NCBI RefSeq assembly: GCF_013030985.1
Contig: NZ_WPYP01000002.1
Location: 124,001-188,000 of the forward strand
DNA: 64,000 nucleotides
Source of the DNA: Ruegeria arenilitoris
GTDB lineage: Bacteria > Pseudomonadota > Alphaproteobacteria > Rhodobacterales > Rhodobacteraceae
Reading direction: 5' to 3'
The first letter of the stretch is position 1, and each line of letters begins with the position of its first letter. Made by a program: the position numbers and the translations under genes. Positions 45,774 through 55,219 of the stretch are shown one piece after another. The notes under the pieces were generated by a model that was not told the origin of the DNA, made no database searches, and worked only from the letters and a program-made list of their open reading frames with translations.

Positions 45774-47567
45774 ATGAAAAACACTGAAGGATCGGGCATG
45801 ATGTCCCGCCTGAAACTTGCCGGCATCTTTCTGACCATGGGCGGACTGACTGCCCTGTCAGGCTGGGGAATCTACGCGATTCCCGCGCCGGTGGTCGACA
45901 GGATGCTCGAATCCGACCTGCGCCACGCCGCAACACAAATGAACCGGCAGGTGGTCTCGCACCTTGAAGACGTTGACGCCACCTTTCGCACCGGCGCGCT
46001 GGACGCCCACGATGAAGAGTTTCTGGAATTGCTGCCCGCGACCTCGGATATCTACCGGTTCAAACTCTTTAACGATGCGGGGCGCGTCCTGTGGTCAACC
46101 CGCCCATCGGAGGTGGGTACGGTCAACAGCGACGCCTACTTCAGCGACGTGCTGGGCCGGGGCAACATTGTATACAAACACGAAGAAAACCCTCTGACCG
46201 AAGTCGACAATTTGGACGGCAATATGCTTGAGGTCAGCGGCCCGCAAACCCGCCATGTGGCCGAGATTTATACCCCTGTCATCCGCGAAGGGCGTTTTAT
46301 CGGCGCGATCGAGTTTTACTCGGACATCACGCAGGTTCGGAATCTGTTCATCAATCGAGTCCGGTTGTTGCTGACCGTGCTCAGCGGCGTCGCCCTGCTT
46401 GCCTTGTCGGTGGTGACGCTGGTCATTTTCCGCGCGAACCGGCGGCAGGTGCGCAGCCTGCGGGGCCGCGCCGCCAAAGAGCGCGAGCTGATGGACGACC
46501 AACTGCGCCTTGCGCGCGAGGTCCGCTTGCTGGGCGAGTTGAACGAATGGCTGCAATCCAGCCGGTCATTGGACGAGCTGTTTGATATGGTCTCGCGCTT
46601 CATGACGCACATCCTGCCCGAGGCTGAGGGCAGCGTGTATGTCTATTCCAATTCACGCGATGTACTGGATGGCTGCGCCAGCTGGAATGGCGGCACGCAC
46701 AAGGCGCATATCCACCCGGAAGGGTGCTGGGGTCTGCGCCGGGGGCGCACTTATGAATACGGTGCATCCGAGATCGACTTTGTCTGTGAACATGCCGAGC
46801 CGCATGACGGGCGGCCCTATTTCTGCTTTCCTATTCTGGCGCACGGGGAAACGGTTGGTCTTTTGCATCTGCGGGCGCATGAGGGTTGTGATGAGGTGTT
46901 TCATTCCAGCAAGAAGCTGGCCCAGCTTTGCGCCGAACAGATCAGCATGGCGATTGCGAATGTCCGGATGCGTGATCAACTGCATGACCAGTCGGTGCGC
47001 GACCCGCTGACAGGACTTTTCAACCGTCGCCACATGACGGAAATGCTGCGCAAATCCATCAGCCGCAGCCAACAGACCGGTGCATCTCTGAGCTTGATTG
47101 CCGTGGATGTCGACCATTTCAAGAAGTTCAACGACACCCATGGGCATGACGCCGGAGACATGGTGCTGCGCGCGGTCGGATCGGCTCTGGAACAGGGCTG
47201 TGACCGGGATGAGGTTGCCTGCCGCATCGGAGGTGAGGAGTTCATGCTGATCCTGCCGGACAACACGCCCGACGATGCCATGACACGGGCCGAGCAATTA
47301 CGGCAGGCGGTCGAGGCTGTCTCGGTCCGGTATGGTGAGAAATCCCTGCCGCGCATCACGATCTCTGTGGGCGTCGCCCACTACCCGGCACATGGCACAA
47401 TGCCTCAAGACCTGATGCGCGCGGCGGATGACGCCCTGTACATGGCCAAAGACAAGGGCCGCAATCAGGTGCAGGTCGCCAACGGTGCAAAATCGGCCAC
47501 CTCAACGGTGGCAAAAGCACAGCGCAAACGTCCGCGCAAACCCGAGCCTCCGGCTTCAGCCGCCTGA
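45774..47567 (+). CDS. Membrane diguanylate cyclase (GGDEF) with GAF domain
   Basis: A 597-residue protein. Two membrane helices (about 10-30 and 195-220) flank a periplasmic sensor region. A GAF-like domain with several cysteines follows (GCWGLRRGRTYEY, VCEHAEPHDGRPYFCFP). The C-terminal GGDEF domain has DPLTGLFNRRHM, VDVDHFKKFNDTHGHDAGD and the active-site GGEEF at 486-490, so it should make cyclic di-GMP. The allosteric I-site RxxD is not kept (DRDE at the aligned place). The ATG at 45774 has GGGAG upstream; an open extension to 45546 enters the divergent helicase gene. Confidence 0.9.
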   Translation: MKNTEGSGMMSRLKLAGIFLTMGGLTALSGWGIYAIPAPVVDRMLESDLRHAATQMNRQVVSHLEDVDATFRTGALDAHDEEFLELLPATSDIYRFKLFNDAGRVLWSTRPSEVGTVNSDAYFSDVLGRGNIVYKHEENPLTEVDNLDGNMLEVSGPQTRHVAEIYTPVIREGRFIGAIEFYSDITQVRNLFINRVRLLLTVLSGVALLALSVVTLVIFRANRRQVRSLRGRAAKERELMDDQLRLAREVRLLGELNEWLQSSRSLDELFDMVSRFMTHILPEAEGSVYVYSNSRDVLDGCASWNGGTHKAHIHPEGCWGLRRGRTYEYGASEIDFVCEHAEPHDGRPYFCFPILAHGETVGLLHLRAHEGCDEVFHSSKKLAQLCAEQISMAIANVRMRDQLHDQSVRDPLTGLFNRRHMTEMLRKSISRSQQTGASLSLIAVDVDHFKKFNDTHGHDAGDMVLRAVGSALEQGCDRDEVACRIGGEEFMLILPDNTPDDAMTRAEQLRQAVEAVSVRYGEKSLPRITISVGVAHYPAHGTMPQDLMRAADDALYMAKDKGRNQVQVANGAKSATSTVAKAQRKRPRKPEPPASAA

Positions 47568-47606
47568 AAACCTTGCAGAATCGCCCGGCAGGTTGGATCA
47601 ATCCAT

Positions 47607-48764
47607 ATGGACCTGCACAGCTCATTCCCCGGCATTGCCGACCTGAAGCGCCGCGCAAAGCGCAGGATTCCGTTTTTCGTCTGGGAGTTTCTGGCAAGCG
47701 GCACTGGCACCGAGACCACGCTGCACCGAAACCGAACCGCGCTGGATCAGGTGCAGTTTCTGCCCTCGATCCTGCATGGCCCGATTGAATGCGATACCGG
47801 CACGCGTTTTCTGGGACAGGATTTTCCCTTGCCCTTTGGTATTGCGCCTATCGGGATGGCCGGCTTGGTCTGGCCGGACGCAGAAAGGCTGCTGGCACAT
47901 GCTGCGGCCAAGGCGGGCCTGCCCTATACGCTCTCAACGGTCGCCAGCCAAAGCCCCGAGGATCTGGCCCCCCATCTGGGGCAGAACGCCTGGTTTCAGC
48001 TGTACCCACCGAAAGACCCGGACATTCGCACCGACATGCTGAATCGTGCCAGATCGGCGGGATTCTCGACCCTCGTGCTGACCGTTGACGTTCCGGTCGC
48101 CTCACGCCGTGAACGGCAAACACGATCCGGCTTGACCAATCCTCCGCGACTAACCCCGCGCCTGCTGGCCCAGATTGCCCTGCGTCCGGCCTGGGCTTTG
48201 GGCATGGCCCAAAACGGGATGCCCAGGATGCGGACGCTGGACAAGTATATTGACGGGGACAGCGCTCTGCCACCGACCGCCCATGTGGGTTACCTGCTGC
48301 GTACCTCGCCCGACATGGAGTATGTCAAATGGCTGCGTGACGCTTGGGAGGGGCCATTTATCGTAAAAGGCGTGATGCGGGCCGAGGACGCCGAGCGGCT
48401 GCAACAGGCCGGCGTTGATGCCATTTGGGTCTCGAATCACGGTGGACGCCAGTTTGACGGAGCCCCTGCAAGTATCAATGTGCTACCACTGATCCGAGAG
48501 GCGACAAGTATGCCGCTGATCTTCGACGGCGGCATAGAAGGCGGTCTGGACATCCTGCGCGCACTGGCACTGGGCGCGGATTTTGTCATGCTCGGGCGCG
48601 GATTCCTGTATGGTCTCAGCGCCTTGGGCGCAAAAGGCCCCGCGCATGTCATCGACATCCTGCGACAGGACATGATCGCCAATATGGGCCAAATGGGCCT
48701 TTCAAACCTGCGGGAAATTCGTTCGGTGATCACAAATATTGATGCTGCAGCGCAGCGTGTGTAA
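47607..48764 (+). CDS. FMN-dependent alpha-hydroxy-acid dehydrogenase (lactate dehydrogenase-like)
   Basis: A 385-residue TIM-barrel flavoenzyme of the LldD/glycolate-oxidase family, which oxidises L-2-hydroxy acids such as L-lactate. FMN and substrate motifs include PFGIAPIGMAGLVWPDAERL, AWFQLYPPKD, LVLTVDVPVASRRER and the catalytic histidine in WVSNHGGRQFDGAPASI; the phosphate site is FDGGIEGGLDILRALALGAD. SNHGGRQxDG normally has L where F is found, a mild change. The exact substrate is unresolved. It starts 39 nt after the GGDEF gene. Confidence 0.88.
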   Translation: MDLHSSFPGIADLKRRAKRRIPFFVWEFLASGTGTETTLHRNRTALDQVQFLPSILHGPIECDTGTRFLGQDFPLPFGIAPIGMAGLVWPDAERLLAHAAAKAGLPYTLSTVASQSPEDLAPHLGQNAWFQLYPPKDPDIRTDMLNRARSAGFSTLVLTVDVPVASRRERQTRSGLTNPPRLTPRLLAQIALRPAWALGMAQNGMPRMRTLDKYIDGDSALPPTAHVGYLLRTSPDMEYVKWLRDAWEGPFIVKGVMRAEDAERLQQAGVDAIWVSNHGGRQFDGAPASINVLPLIREATSMPLIFDGGIEGGLDILRALALGADFVMLGRGFLYGLSALGAKGPAHVIDILRQDMIANMGQMGLSNLREIRSVITNIDAAAQRV

Positions 48765-48888
48765 GACAATCACGCCAAAAGGCGGCGTTTGCGAGCGATA
48801 ACATGCCGGTTCTACCCAGAAGGACTGATATACGAGCGCGTATTGTCCGCCTAATAACACGGCCAAACCTCTAAGACCGGGACCTGAT

Positions 48889-51800
48889 ATGACCGACTTC
48901 AACAAGATCCTGATCGCCAATCGCGGCGAGATTGCCATTCGCGTGATGCGCGCAGCGAACGAGATGGGCAAACGCACCGTCGCGGTGTTCGCCGAAGAAG
49001 ACAAGCTTGGCTTGCATCGTTTCAAGGCGGACGAAGCGTATCGCATCGGCGAAGGCATGGGACCGGTTGCTGCTTATCTGAGCATTGACGAGATCATCCG
49101 CGTAGCTAAGGAATGCGGCGCGGATGCGATCCACCCGGGCTATGGCCTGCTGTCTGAAAACCCCGATTTCGTAGATGCCTGCGTGCAGAACGGCATCACC
49201 TTCATCGGCCCCAAGGCGGAAACCATGCGCGCCCTGGGCGACAAAGCCAGTGCACGTCGCGTGGCCATCGCGGCGGATGTCCCGGTAATCCCGGCGACCG
49301 AAGTGCTGGGCGATGACATGGACGCGATCCGGGCCGAGGCCAAAGAGATCGGCTACCCGCTGATGCTCAAGGCCTCATGGGGCGGTGGAGGACGCGGTAT
49401 GCGCCCGATCCACTCGGAAGACGAGCTGGAAGAGAAAGTTCTGGAAGGCCGTCGTGAGGCTGAAGCCGCATTCGGCAACGGCGAGGGCTATCTGGAAAAG
49501 ATGATCATCCGTGCCCGCCACGTTGAGGTTCAGATCCTCGGCGACAAGCATGGTGAGATTTATCACCTCTACGAACGCGACTGTTCGGTCCAGCGCCGGA
49601 ACCAGAAAGTTGTCGAACGCGCCCCTGCCCCGTATCTGTCCGAAGAACAGCGTGCCGAAATTTGTGAGCTGGGCCGCAAAATCTGCGCCCATGTGAACTA
49701 TGAATGCGCGGGCACCGTCGAATTCCTGATGGATATGGAAACCGGCAAGTTCTACTTCATCGAAGTGAACCCGCGCGTGCAGGTGGAACACACCGTCACC
49801 GAAGAAGTCACCGGCATCGACATCGTGCAGGCGCAGATCCTGATCGCCGAGGGCAAAACCCTGGCCGAGGCCACAGGTGCCGCCAGCCAGGCCGATGTGC
49901 ATCTGAACGGCCACGCATTGCAGACCCGGATCACCACCGAGGACCCGCAGAACAACTTCATCCCTGACTATGGCCGTATTACCGCCTATCGCTCGGCCAC
50001 CGGTATGGGCATCCGTCTGGACGGTGGCACCGCCTATGCGGGCGGCGTCATCACGCGGTATTATGACTCGCTGCTGACCAAGGTTACCGCCAAGGCACCG
50101 ACGCCCGAGGCTGCGATCGCGCGGATGGACCGCGCGCTGCGTGAATTCCGTATTCGCGGTGTCAGCACCAATATCGACTTTGTCATCAACCTGCTGAAGC
50201 ATCCGACCTTCCTGTCGAACGAGTACACCACCAAGTTTATCGACACGACGCCGGACCTGTTCACCTTCAAGCGTCGCCGTGACCGGGGCACCAAGGTTCT
50301 GACCTATATCGCGGATATCACCGTGAACGGGCATCCCGAAACCAAGGACCGCCCGGAACCCCGCGCCGACCTGAAAGAGGCCAAGGCCCCCGCGCTGAAG
50401 GGTGAGCCCCAAATGGGCACCCGCAACCTGCTGGAGCAGAAAGGCCCGCAGGCGGTCGCCGACTGGATGAAGGCGCAGCGTCAGTTGCTGATCACCGACA
50501 CCACCATGCGGGATGGTCACCAGTCGCTGCTGGCGACCCGGATGCGCTCGATCGACATGATCAAGGTGGCACCGACCTATGCCGCCAACCTGCCGCAGCT
50601 GTTCTCGGTCGAATGCTGGGGCGGCGCGACTTTCGATGTGGCCTATCGCTTCTTGCAGGAATGCCCGTGGCAACGTCTGCGCGACCTGCGCGAGGCGATG
50701 CCGAACCTGATGACCCAGATGCTGCTACGTGGCGCAAACGGCGTTGGCTATACCAACTACCCGGACAACGTGGTGCAGGAGTTCGTGCGCCAGGCGTCCA
50801 AAGGCATCGACGTGTTCCGCGTATTCGACTCGCTCAACTGGGTCGAGAACATGCGCGTCGCCATGGACGCGGTGATCGAGAACGGCAAAATTTGCGAAGG
50901 CACTGTTTGTTATACCGGCGACATTCTGGACCCGGATCGCTCGAAATATGACCTGAAATATTATGTCGGCATGGCGAAAGAGCTGCGCGATGCAGGTGCC
51001 CATATTCTGGGCCTGAAGGACATGGCGGGTCTGCTGAAACCGGCCTCGGCCAAAATCCTGATCCGCGCGCTGAAGGAAGAGGTCGGTCTGCCGATCCACT
51101 TCCACACGCATGACACAGCCGGTATCGCCAGCGCGACCATTCTGGCCGCCTCTGAGGCTGGCGTGGACGCGGTGGATTGCGCGATGGACAGCTTCTCGGG
51201 CAACACCAGCCAAGCGACGTTGGGCACCGTGGTCGAGGCGCTGCGCCACACCGAGCGTGACACCGGGCTGGACATCAAGGCCATCCGCGAGATCAGCGAT
51301 TACTTCGAAGCCGTCCGCGGTCAATACGCGGCCTTTGAATCCAGCCTGCAGGCCCCTGCATCCGAAGTCTATCTGCACGAAATGCCCGGCGGTCAGTTCA
51401 CCAACCTCAAGGCGCAGGCGCGCTCATTGGGTCTGGAAGAACGCTGGCACGAAGTGGCGCAGATGTATGCCGACGTTAACCAGATGTTCGGTGACATCGT
51501 GAAAGTGACGCCGTCGTCCAAGGTTGTCGGTGACATGGCACTGATGATGGTCAGCCAGGGCCTGACCCGCGAAGATGTGGAAAGCCCCTCGACCGATGTG
51601 GCCTTCCCGGACTCGGTGGTCGATATGATGCGCGGCAACCTGGGCCAGCCTCCGGGCGGGTTCCCTGACACCATCATCAAGAAGGTGTTGAAGGACGAGG
51701 CCCCGAATACGAATCGCCCCGGCAAGGACGTCCCTGCGGTCGATCTGGAAGCCACCCGCGCCGACCTGTCCAAGCAGCTGGAAGGCAAAGAGGTCGATGA

Positions 51801-52326
51801 CGAAGATCTGAACGGCTACCTGATGTATCCCAAGGTGTTCCTGGATTACATGGGGCGTCACCGCGTCTATGGCCCGGTCCGCACTCTGCCCACACGCACC
51901 TTCTTCTATGGCATGGACCCGGGCGAAGAGATCACCGCCGAAATCGATCCCGGCAAGACGCTGGAAATCCGCTGTCAGGCCATTGGTGAGACGGATGAGA
52001 ACGGCGAGGTCAAAGTCTTCTTTGAACTCAACGGCCAACCGCGCGTGATCCGGGTGCCGAACCGTCTGGTGACCTCAACCACCCAGGCCCGTCCCAAGGC
52101 CGAAGCCGGCAACGCCAACCACGTGGGTGCACCGATGCCGGGCGTTGTGGCCACTGTCGCCGTCACAGCCGGTCAGGAGGTCAAAGAAGGCGACATGCTG
52201 CTGACCATCGAAGCGATGAAGATGGAGACCGGTATCCACGCGGAACGCGACGCCACCGTCAAAGCCGTCCACGTTCAACCCGGCGGCCAAATTGACGCAA
52301 AGGACCTGCTGGTCGAACTGGAATAA
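48889..52326 (+). CDS. pyc: Pyruvate carboxylase
   Basis: A 1145-residue biotin enzyme making oxaloacetate from pyruvate and bicarbonate to refill the TCA cycle. Domains in order: biotin carboxylase (about 1-460; GGGGRGMRPIHSE ATP loop, YFIEVNPRVQVEHTVTEEV), carboxyltransferase (about 530-810; DTTMRDGHQSLLATRMR, LKDMAGLLKP, HFHTHDTAG), the PYC/allosteric linker domain, and a C-terminal biotin carrier with EAMKMET, biotinylated lysine at 1111. The single-chain alpha4 layout is complete. A strong terminator follows 26 nt after the stop. Confidence 0.98.
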   Translation: MTDFNKILIANRGEIAIRVMRAANEMGKRTVAVFAEEDKLGLHRFKADEAYRIGEGMGPVAAYLSIDEIIRVAKECGADAIHPGYGLLSENPDFVDACVQNGITFIGPKAETMRALGDKASARRVAIAADVPVIPATEVLGDDMDAIRAEAKEIGYPLMLKASWGGGGRGMRPIHSEDELEEKVLEGRREAEAAFGNGEGYLEKMIIRARHVEVQILGDKHGEIYHLYERDCSVQRRNQKVVERAPAPYLSEEQRAEICELGRKICAHVNYECAGTVEFLMDMETGKFYFIEVNPRVQVEHTVTEEVTGIDIVQAQILIAEGKTLAEATGAASQADVHLNGHALQTRITTEDPQNNFIPDYGRITAYRSATGMGIRLDGGTAYAGGVITRYYDSLLTKVTAKAPTPEAAIARMDRALREFRIRGVSTNIDFVINLLKHPTFLSNEYTTKFIDTTPDLFTFKRRRDRGTKVLTYIADITVNGHPETKDRPEPRADLKEAKAPALKGEPQMGTRNLLEQKGPQAVADWMKAQRQLLITDTTMRDGHQSLLATRMRSIDMIKVAPTYAANLPQLFSVECWGGATFDVAYRFLQECPWQRLRDLREAMPNLMTQMLLRGANGVGYTNYPDNVVQEFVRQASKGIDVFRVFDSLNWVENMRVAMDAVIENGKICEGTVCYTGDILDPDRSKYDLKYYVGMAKELRDAGAHILGLKDMAGLLKPASAKILIRALKEEVGLPIHFHTHDTAGIASATILAASEAGVDAVDCAMDSFSGNTSQATLGTVVEALRHTERDTGLDIKAIREISDYFEAVRGQYAAFESSLQAPASEVYLHEMPGGQFTNLKAQARSLGLEERWHEVAQMYADVNQMFGDIVKVTPSSKVVGDMALMMVSQGLTREDVESPSTDVAFPDSVVDMMRGNLGQPPGGFPDTIIKKVLKDEAPNTNRPGKDVPAVDLEATRADLSKQLEGKEVDDEDLNGYLMYPKVFLDYMGRHRVYGPVRTLPTRTFFYGMDPGEEITAEIDPGKTLEIRCQAIGETDENGEVKVFFELNGQPRVIRVPNRLVTSTTQARPKAEAGNANHVGAPMPGVVATVAVTAGQEVKEGDMLLTIEAMKMETGIHAERDATVKAVHVQPGGQIDAKDLLVELE

Positions 52327-52352
52327 CCAGTTTAGCTTTCTGGACTAACAGG

Positions 52353-52384
52353 GGCCGCTCGGGGAACCGGGCGGCCTTTTTCTT
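52353..52384 (+). terminator. Intrinsic terminator of pyc
   Basis: A 10-bp stem (52353-52362 with 52367-52376, one G-U pair) closes a GGAA tetraloop and is followed by TTTTTCTT. Confidence 0.9.
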
Positions 52385-52405
52385 GGCCCGAGGAGATTAA
52401 ATGCC

Positions 52406-52789
52406 ATGCTGTCTGTCACACCAGTCTATGCCGCATTGCTGGCAATCCTGTTTATCGCGCTCAGCGTCAGGGTCATCAGTCAGCGGCGCAGCGACAAGAT
52501 TTCCTACGGTGACGGCGGGAATACGGCGATGCTCAAGGTGATGCGGACGCATTCCAACTTTATCGAATACACACCCTTTGCCCTGCTGTTGATCGCGATG
52601 GTCGAGTTGCAGGGCGCGGGCGGGCTTTTGCTGAACCTTCTGGGCCTGACATTGCTGAGCGGGCGGCTGTTGCACGCCTATGGGTTCGGACGCAGCCCGC
52701 AGATCATCATTTTGCGCCAGATCGGGATGCTGCTGACATTTGCTGCGATTCTGGTGGCCGCCATCGCGAATCTCGTACTGGCACTGTGA
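52406..52789 (+). CDS. MAPEG family membrane protein
   Basis: A 127-residue integral membrane protein with four hydrophobic helices. The order of an N-terminal helix, then RVISQRRSDKISYGDGGN and MLKVMRTHSNFIEYTPFALL, and a GRLLHAYGFGRSPQI segment is typical of the MAPEG superfamily, whose eukaryotic members act on eicosanoids and glutathione; bacterial substrates are unknown. GAGGAG lies upstream of the ATG at 52406. It begins after the pyc terminator. Confidence 0.88.
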   Translation: MLSVTPVYAALLAILFIALSVRVISQRRSDKISYGDGGNTAMLKVMRTHSNFIEYTPFALLLIAMVELQGAGGLLLNLLGLTLLSGRLLHAYGFGRSPQIIILRQIGMLLTFAAILVAAIANLVLAL

Positions 52790-52804
52790 TCTGATGGGCG
52801 GGGC

Positions 52805-52957
52805 TTACCCCGCCAGTACCCGCGTTTCGACCTGCGGTGCACCCCTCAGGACAGGCTCAACCTCACCCAGCCTGTCCTTCTCCGGTAAACAAAGTGCCGA
52901 TGTCAACACGATTAGCGCCGCCAGCAGGGCCATCTTCATATCTGCAATCCGTGTCAT
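52805..52957 (-). CDS. Possible small exported peptide
   Basis: A 50-residue reading frame from the ATG at 52957. The N-terminus MTRIADMKMALLAALIVLTS resembles a signal peptide, and the rest is short and charged (LPEKDRLGEVEPVLRGAPQV). The upstream GAGAAGAAGAA is a weak ribosome site. It may be a real small secreted peptide or chance. It converges with the MAPEG gene. Confidence 0.35.
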   Translation of the reverse strand: MTRIADMKMALLAALIVLTSALCLPEKDRLGEVEPVLRGAPQVETRVLAG

Positions 52958-53105
52958 TTCTTCTTCTCGATCCCTCTTGTTTTGCAATACTCTAAGTGTT
53001 CAACGCGCTGGCCCTGGATTTCCGTCGAAAGATTTTTCCGCATTTTTGTGTTTTTCCGCTTGCAGCCCCGCGTGGGAATTTATACATCCCTCCTCACTCA
53101 ACGGC

Positions 53106-53180
53106 GCGGGCGTAGCTCAGGGGTAGAGCATAACCTTGCCAAGGTTAGGGTCGGGCGTTCGAATCGCCTCGCCCGCTCCA
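53106..53180 (+). tRNA. tRNA-Gly(GCC), copy 1
   Basis: A full cloverleaf with CCA encoded. The acceptor stem is GCGGGCG/CGCCCGC with discriminator T and CCA at 53178-53180. The anticodon stem TAACC/GGTTA holds the loop TTGCCAA with GCC at 53138-53140. The T arm contains GTTCGAATC. Confidence 0.97.
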
Positions 53181-53213
53181 TTGAGAGGTCTTCGGACCAA
53201 ATATGTATCTGAT

Positions 53214-53288
53214 GCGGGCGTAGCTCAGGGGTAGAGCATAACCTTGCCAAGGTTAGGGTCGGGCGTTCGAATCGCCTCGCCCGCTCCA
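53214..53288 (+). tRNA. tRNA-Gly(GCC), copy 2
   Basis: An exact copy of the first tRNA, 108 bp downstream, with a 33-nt spacer, including encoded CCA at 53286-53288. Tandem identical copies point to a duplication or recent gene conversion. Both are probably cut from one precursor. Confidence 0.97.
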
Positions 53289-53374
53289 GATACCAACCTT
53301 CTCCAAACACTCTGGTTCTTTGGCAGGCAATGCGCCATTCTGGCCGTGATTTCAATCATGCACGGAATTCGCCC

Positions 53375-54241
53375 ATGTCGGACTATGTCATTCGCCCCCT
53401 CACCGCTGACGAGGTCGAACACGCCGTGGACTGGGCTGGCCGTGAAGGGTGGAATCCGGGCGTTCATGATGCCGCGTGCTTTCGCCCGACAGACCCCGAC
53501 GGGTTTCTGGGCGGGTTTCTGGACGGCGAGATGATCGCCTCCGTTTCAGCGGTGAACTACGACGACGCATTTTCTTTTCTGGGATTCTACATCGTGAAGC
53601 CCGAATTCCGGCACCACGGCCACGGGCTTGAGATCGCAGGGCACGCGCTGGCCCATTGCACGGGGCGCAACATGGGGCTGGACGGTGTGGTCGAGCAGCA
53701 GGACAATTACCGCAAATCCGGTTTCACCTTTGCCTACAACAACTATCGCTTTGCAGGTACGAAAACCCGGATGCTGGCCAAATTGGATGCCGGACCCAGC
53801 GATCAGATCACCGATCTGACCCGTACATCCGACGAATTGAAGACCTACGACCGCAACCTGTTTCCTGCACCGCGCGACGTTTTTCTGGAAAGCTGGCTGA
53901 GCGCCGACAGCCATGTCTCGAAGCTTTATACCGAAAACGGCAGGATCAGAGGATATGCGACGCTGCGCCCCTGCCTAATGGGGTATAAAGTTGGACCTCT
54001 GTTTGCGGATACGCCCGACATAGCACGGGCCTTGCTGGCGGCGCTTTTGACCGCAATCCCCGAGGACCACAACGAACACGAGATTTTTGTGGACATGCCA
54101 CAGCCCAACGCATCAGCCTTCGCTTTGGCCGATGAACTTGGGCTGGACAAGGTCTTTGAAACGGCGCGGATGTATTCCGATCACGAACCCGATATTGACC
54201 TGAGCCGAATCTTTGGCGTGACCACGTTCGAGCTTGGCTAA
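53375..54241 (+). CDS. GNAT family N-acetyltransferase
   Basis: A 288-residue protein with an N-terminal GNAT domain (about 1-130; VIRPLTADEVEHAVDWAGRE, SFLGFYIVKPEFRHHGHGLE for acetyl-CoA binding) and a C-terminal second GNAT-like domain (GYATLRPCLMGYKVGPLFAD) of the type often seen in tandem GNAT proteins. Substrate unknown. The ATG at 53375 (MSDYVIRPLT) begins the domain; the upstream open frame is not needed. Its stop overlaps the Lrp-type gene's stop by 4 bp. Confidence 0.88.
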   Translation: MSDYVIRPLTADEVEHAVDWAGREGWNPGVHDAACFRPTDPDGFLGGFLDGEMIASVSAVNYDDAFSFLGFYIVKPEFRHHGHGLEIAGHALAHCTGRNMGLDGVVEQQDNYRKSGFTFAYNNYRFAGTKTRMLAKLDAGPSDQITDLTRTSDELKTYDRNLFPAPRDVFLESWLSADSHVSKLYTENGRIRGYATLRPCLMGYKVGPLFADTPDIARALLAALLTAIPEDHNEHEIFVDMPQPNASAFALADELGLDKVFETARMYSDHEPDIDLSRIFGVTTFELG

Positions 54242-54477
54242 AACGCCTTGAAGGTCATCGTAGTCAGCGACCGTTCGATATTCGGAATCACCAGCAGGTT
54301 TTCGTTGATGAAATGCCCGACATCCTCGGTCTCGGGGATGTAGAGTTTCAGCAGCAGGTCAAATTCTCCGCTGGTCGAATACAGTTCGGAATGGATTTCG
54401 CGCAGGGCGATTTCCTCGGCCACCTTGTAAGTGGTGCCGGGTTTACAGCGGATCTGGATGAAAACGCAGGTGGACAT
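54238..54477 (-). CDS. Lrp/AsnC ligand-binding domain protein without DNA-binding domain
   Basis: A 79-residue RAM domain alone: CVFIQIRCKPGTTYKVAEEI at the start, ELYSTSGEFDLLLKLYIPET in the middle and NIERSLTTMTFKAF at the end match the effector-binding half of Lrp/AsnC regulators. No helix-turn-helix precedes it, so it is a stand-alone type that may bind amino acids or modulate other Lrp proteins. The start at 54477 is the ATG at the domain edge. Upstream 54478-54631 would be shared with divergent hisB. Confidence 0.88.
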   Translation of the reverse strand: MSTCVFIQIRCKPGTTYKVAEEIALREIHSELYSTSGEFDLLLKLYIPETEDVGHFINENLLVIPNIERSLTTMTFKAF

Positions 54478-54631
54478 GGGCCGGGCCTTGTTTGTTGACT
54501 TGTCCGCAGGCTGGCATGGGCCGCGTCCGGGTGCAATCCCCTGCAACAGTTTGCGGTGAATGCGACGGGTGGTCTGGAAAAGCCCGCCCTTCCCCGTCTA
54601 TAAGCGCGCCTGTAGCAAAAGGAATTCGCCC

Positions 54632-55219
54632 ATGCGCAGCGCAAAGATCAGCCGTCAGACCGCCGAGACCGAGATCTCGGTCGAGGTCAATCTGGACGGC
54701 ACCGGCACCTATGACAACCAGACCGGCGTCGGGTTCTTCGATCACATGCTGGACCAGTTGGCGCGCCACTCGCTGATCGACATGACGATCCGCGCCAAGG
54801 GTGATTATCACATCGACGACCACCACACAGTCGAGGATACCGGCATCGCGCTGGGTCAGGCGCTGACACAGGCACTGGGCGACAAGAAGGGCATTCGACG
54901 GTATGGCGAGTGCCACCTGCCGATGGACGACGCACAGGTCCGTTGCGCGCTGGACCTGTCGGGCCGTCCGTTCCTGATCTGGAACGTGGACCTGCCCACC
55001 CCCAAGATCGGCACCTTTGACACCGAGCTTGTGCGCGAATTCTTTCAGGCGCTCAGCACCCATGGCGGCATCACCCTGCACATCGACCAGTTGCACGGGT
55101 TCAACAGCCACCACATTGCCGAGGCTGCCTTTAAGGCCGTCGCCCGCGCTCTGCGGCTGGCAGTTGAAACCGACTCACGCAAAGCGGATGCGATCCCGTC
55201 CACCAAGGGCGCGCTGTAA
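54632..55219 (+). CDS. hisB: Imidazoleglycerol-phosphate dehydratase HisB
   Basis: A 195-residue manganese enzyme for the sixth step of histidine synthesis. The metal-binding histidines lie in [33 protein letters not shown] and [20 protein letters not shown]. Unlike enterobacteria it has no fused phosphatase. The start at 54632 follows AAAAGGAATTCGCCC. The hisH ATG follows the stop with no gap. Confidence 0.97.
   Translation: MRSAKISRQTAETEISVEVNLDGTGTYDNQTGVGFFDHMLDQLARHSLIDMTIRAKGDYHIDDHHTVEDTGIALGQALTQALGDKKGIRRYGECHLPMDDAQVRCALDLSGRPFLIWNVDLPTPKIGTFDTELVREFFQALSTHGGITLHIDQLHGFNSHHIAEAAFKAVARALRLAVETDSRKADAIPSTKGAL

Noticed and set aside
53106..53288. tRNA pair as an island attachment site
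   Set aside because: No integrase, no direct repeat of a tRNA 3' end beyond the full second copy, and flanking genes look like ordinary core or near-core genes.
53098..53467. Overlapping small reading frames across the tRNA genes
   Set aside because: They repeat the same peptide because the tRNA is duplicated; tRNA structure explains the sequence.
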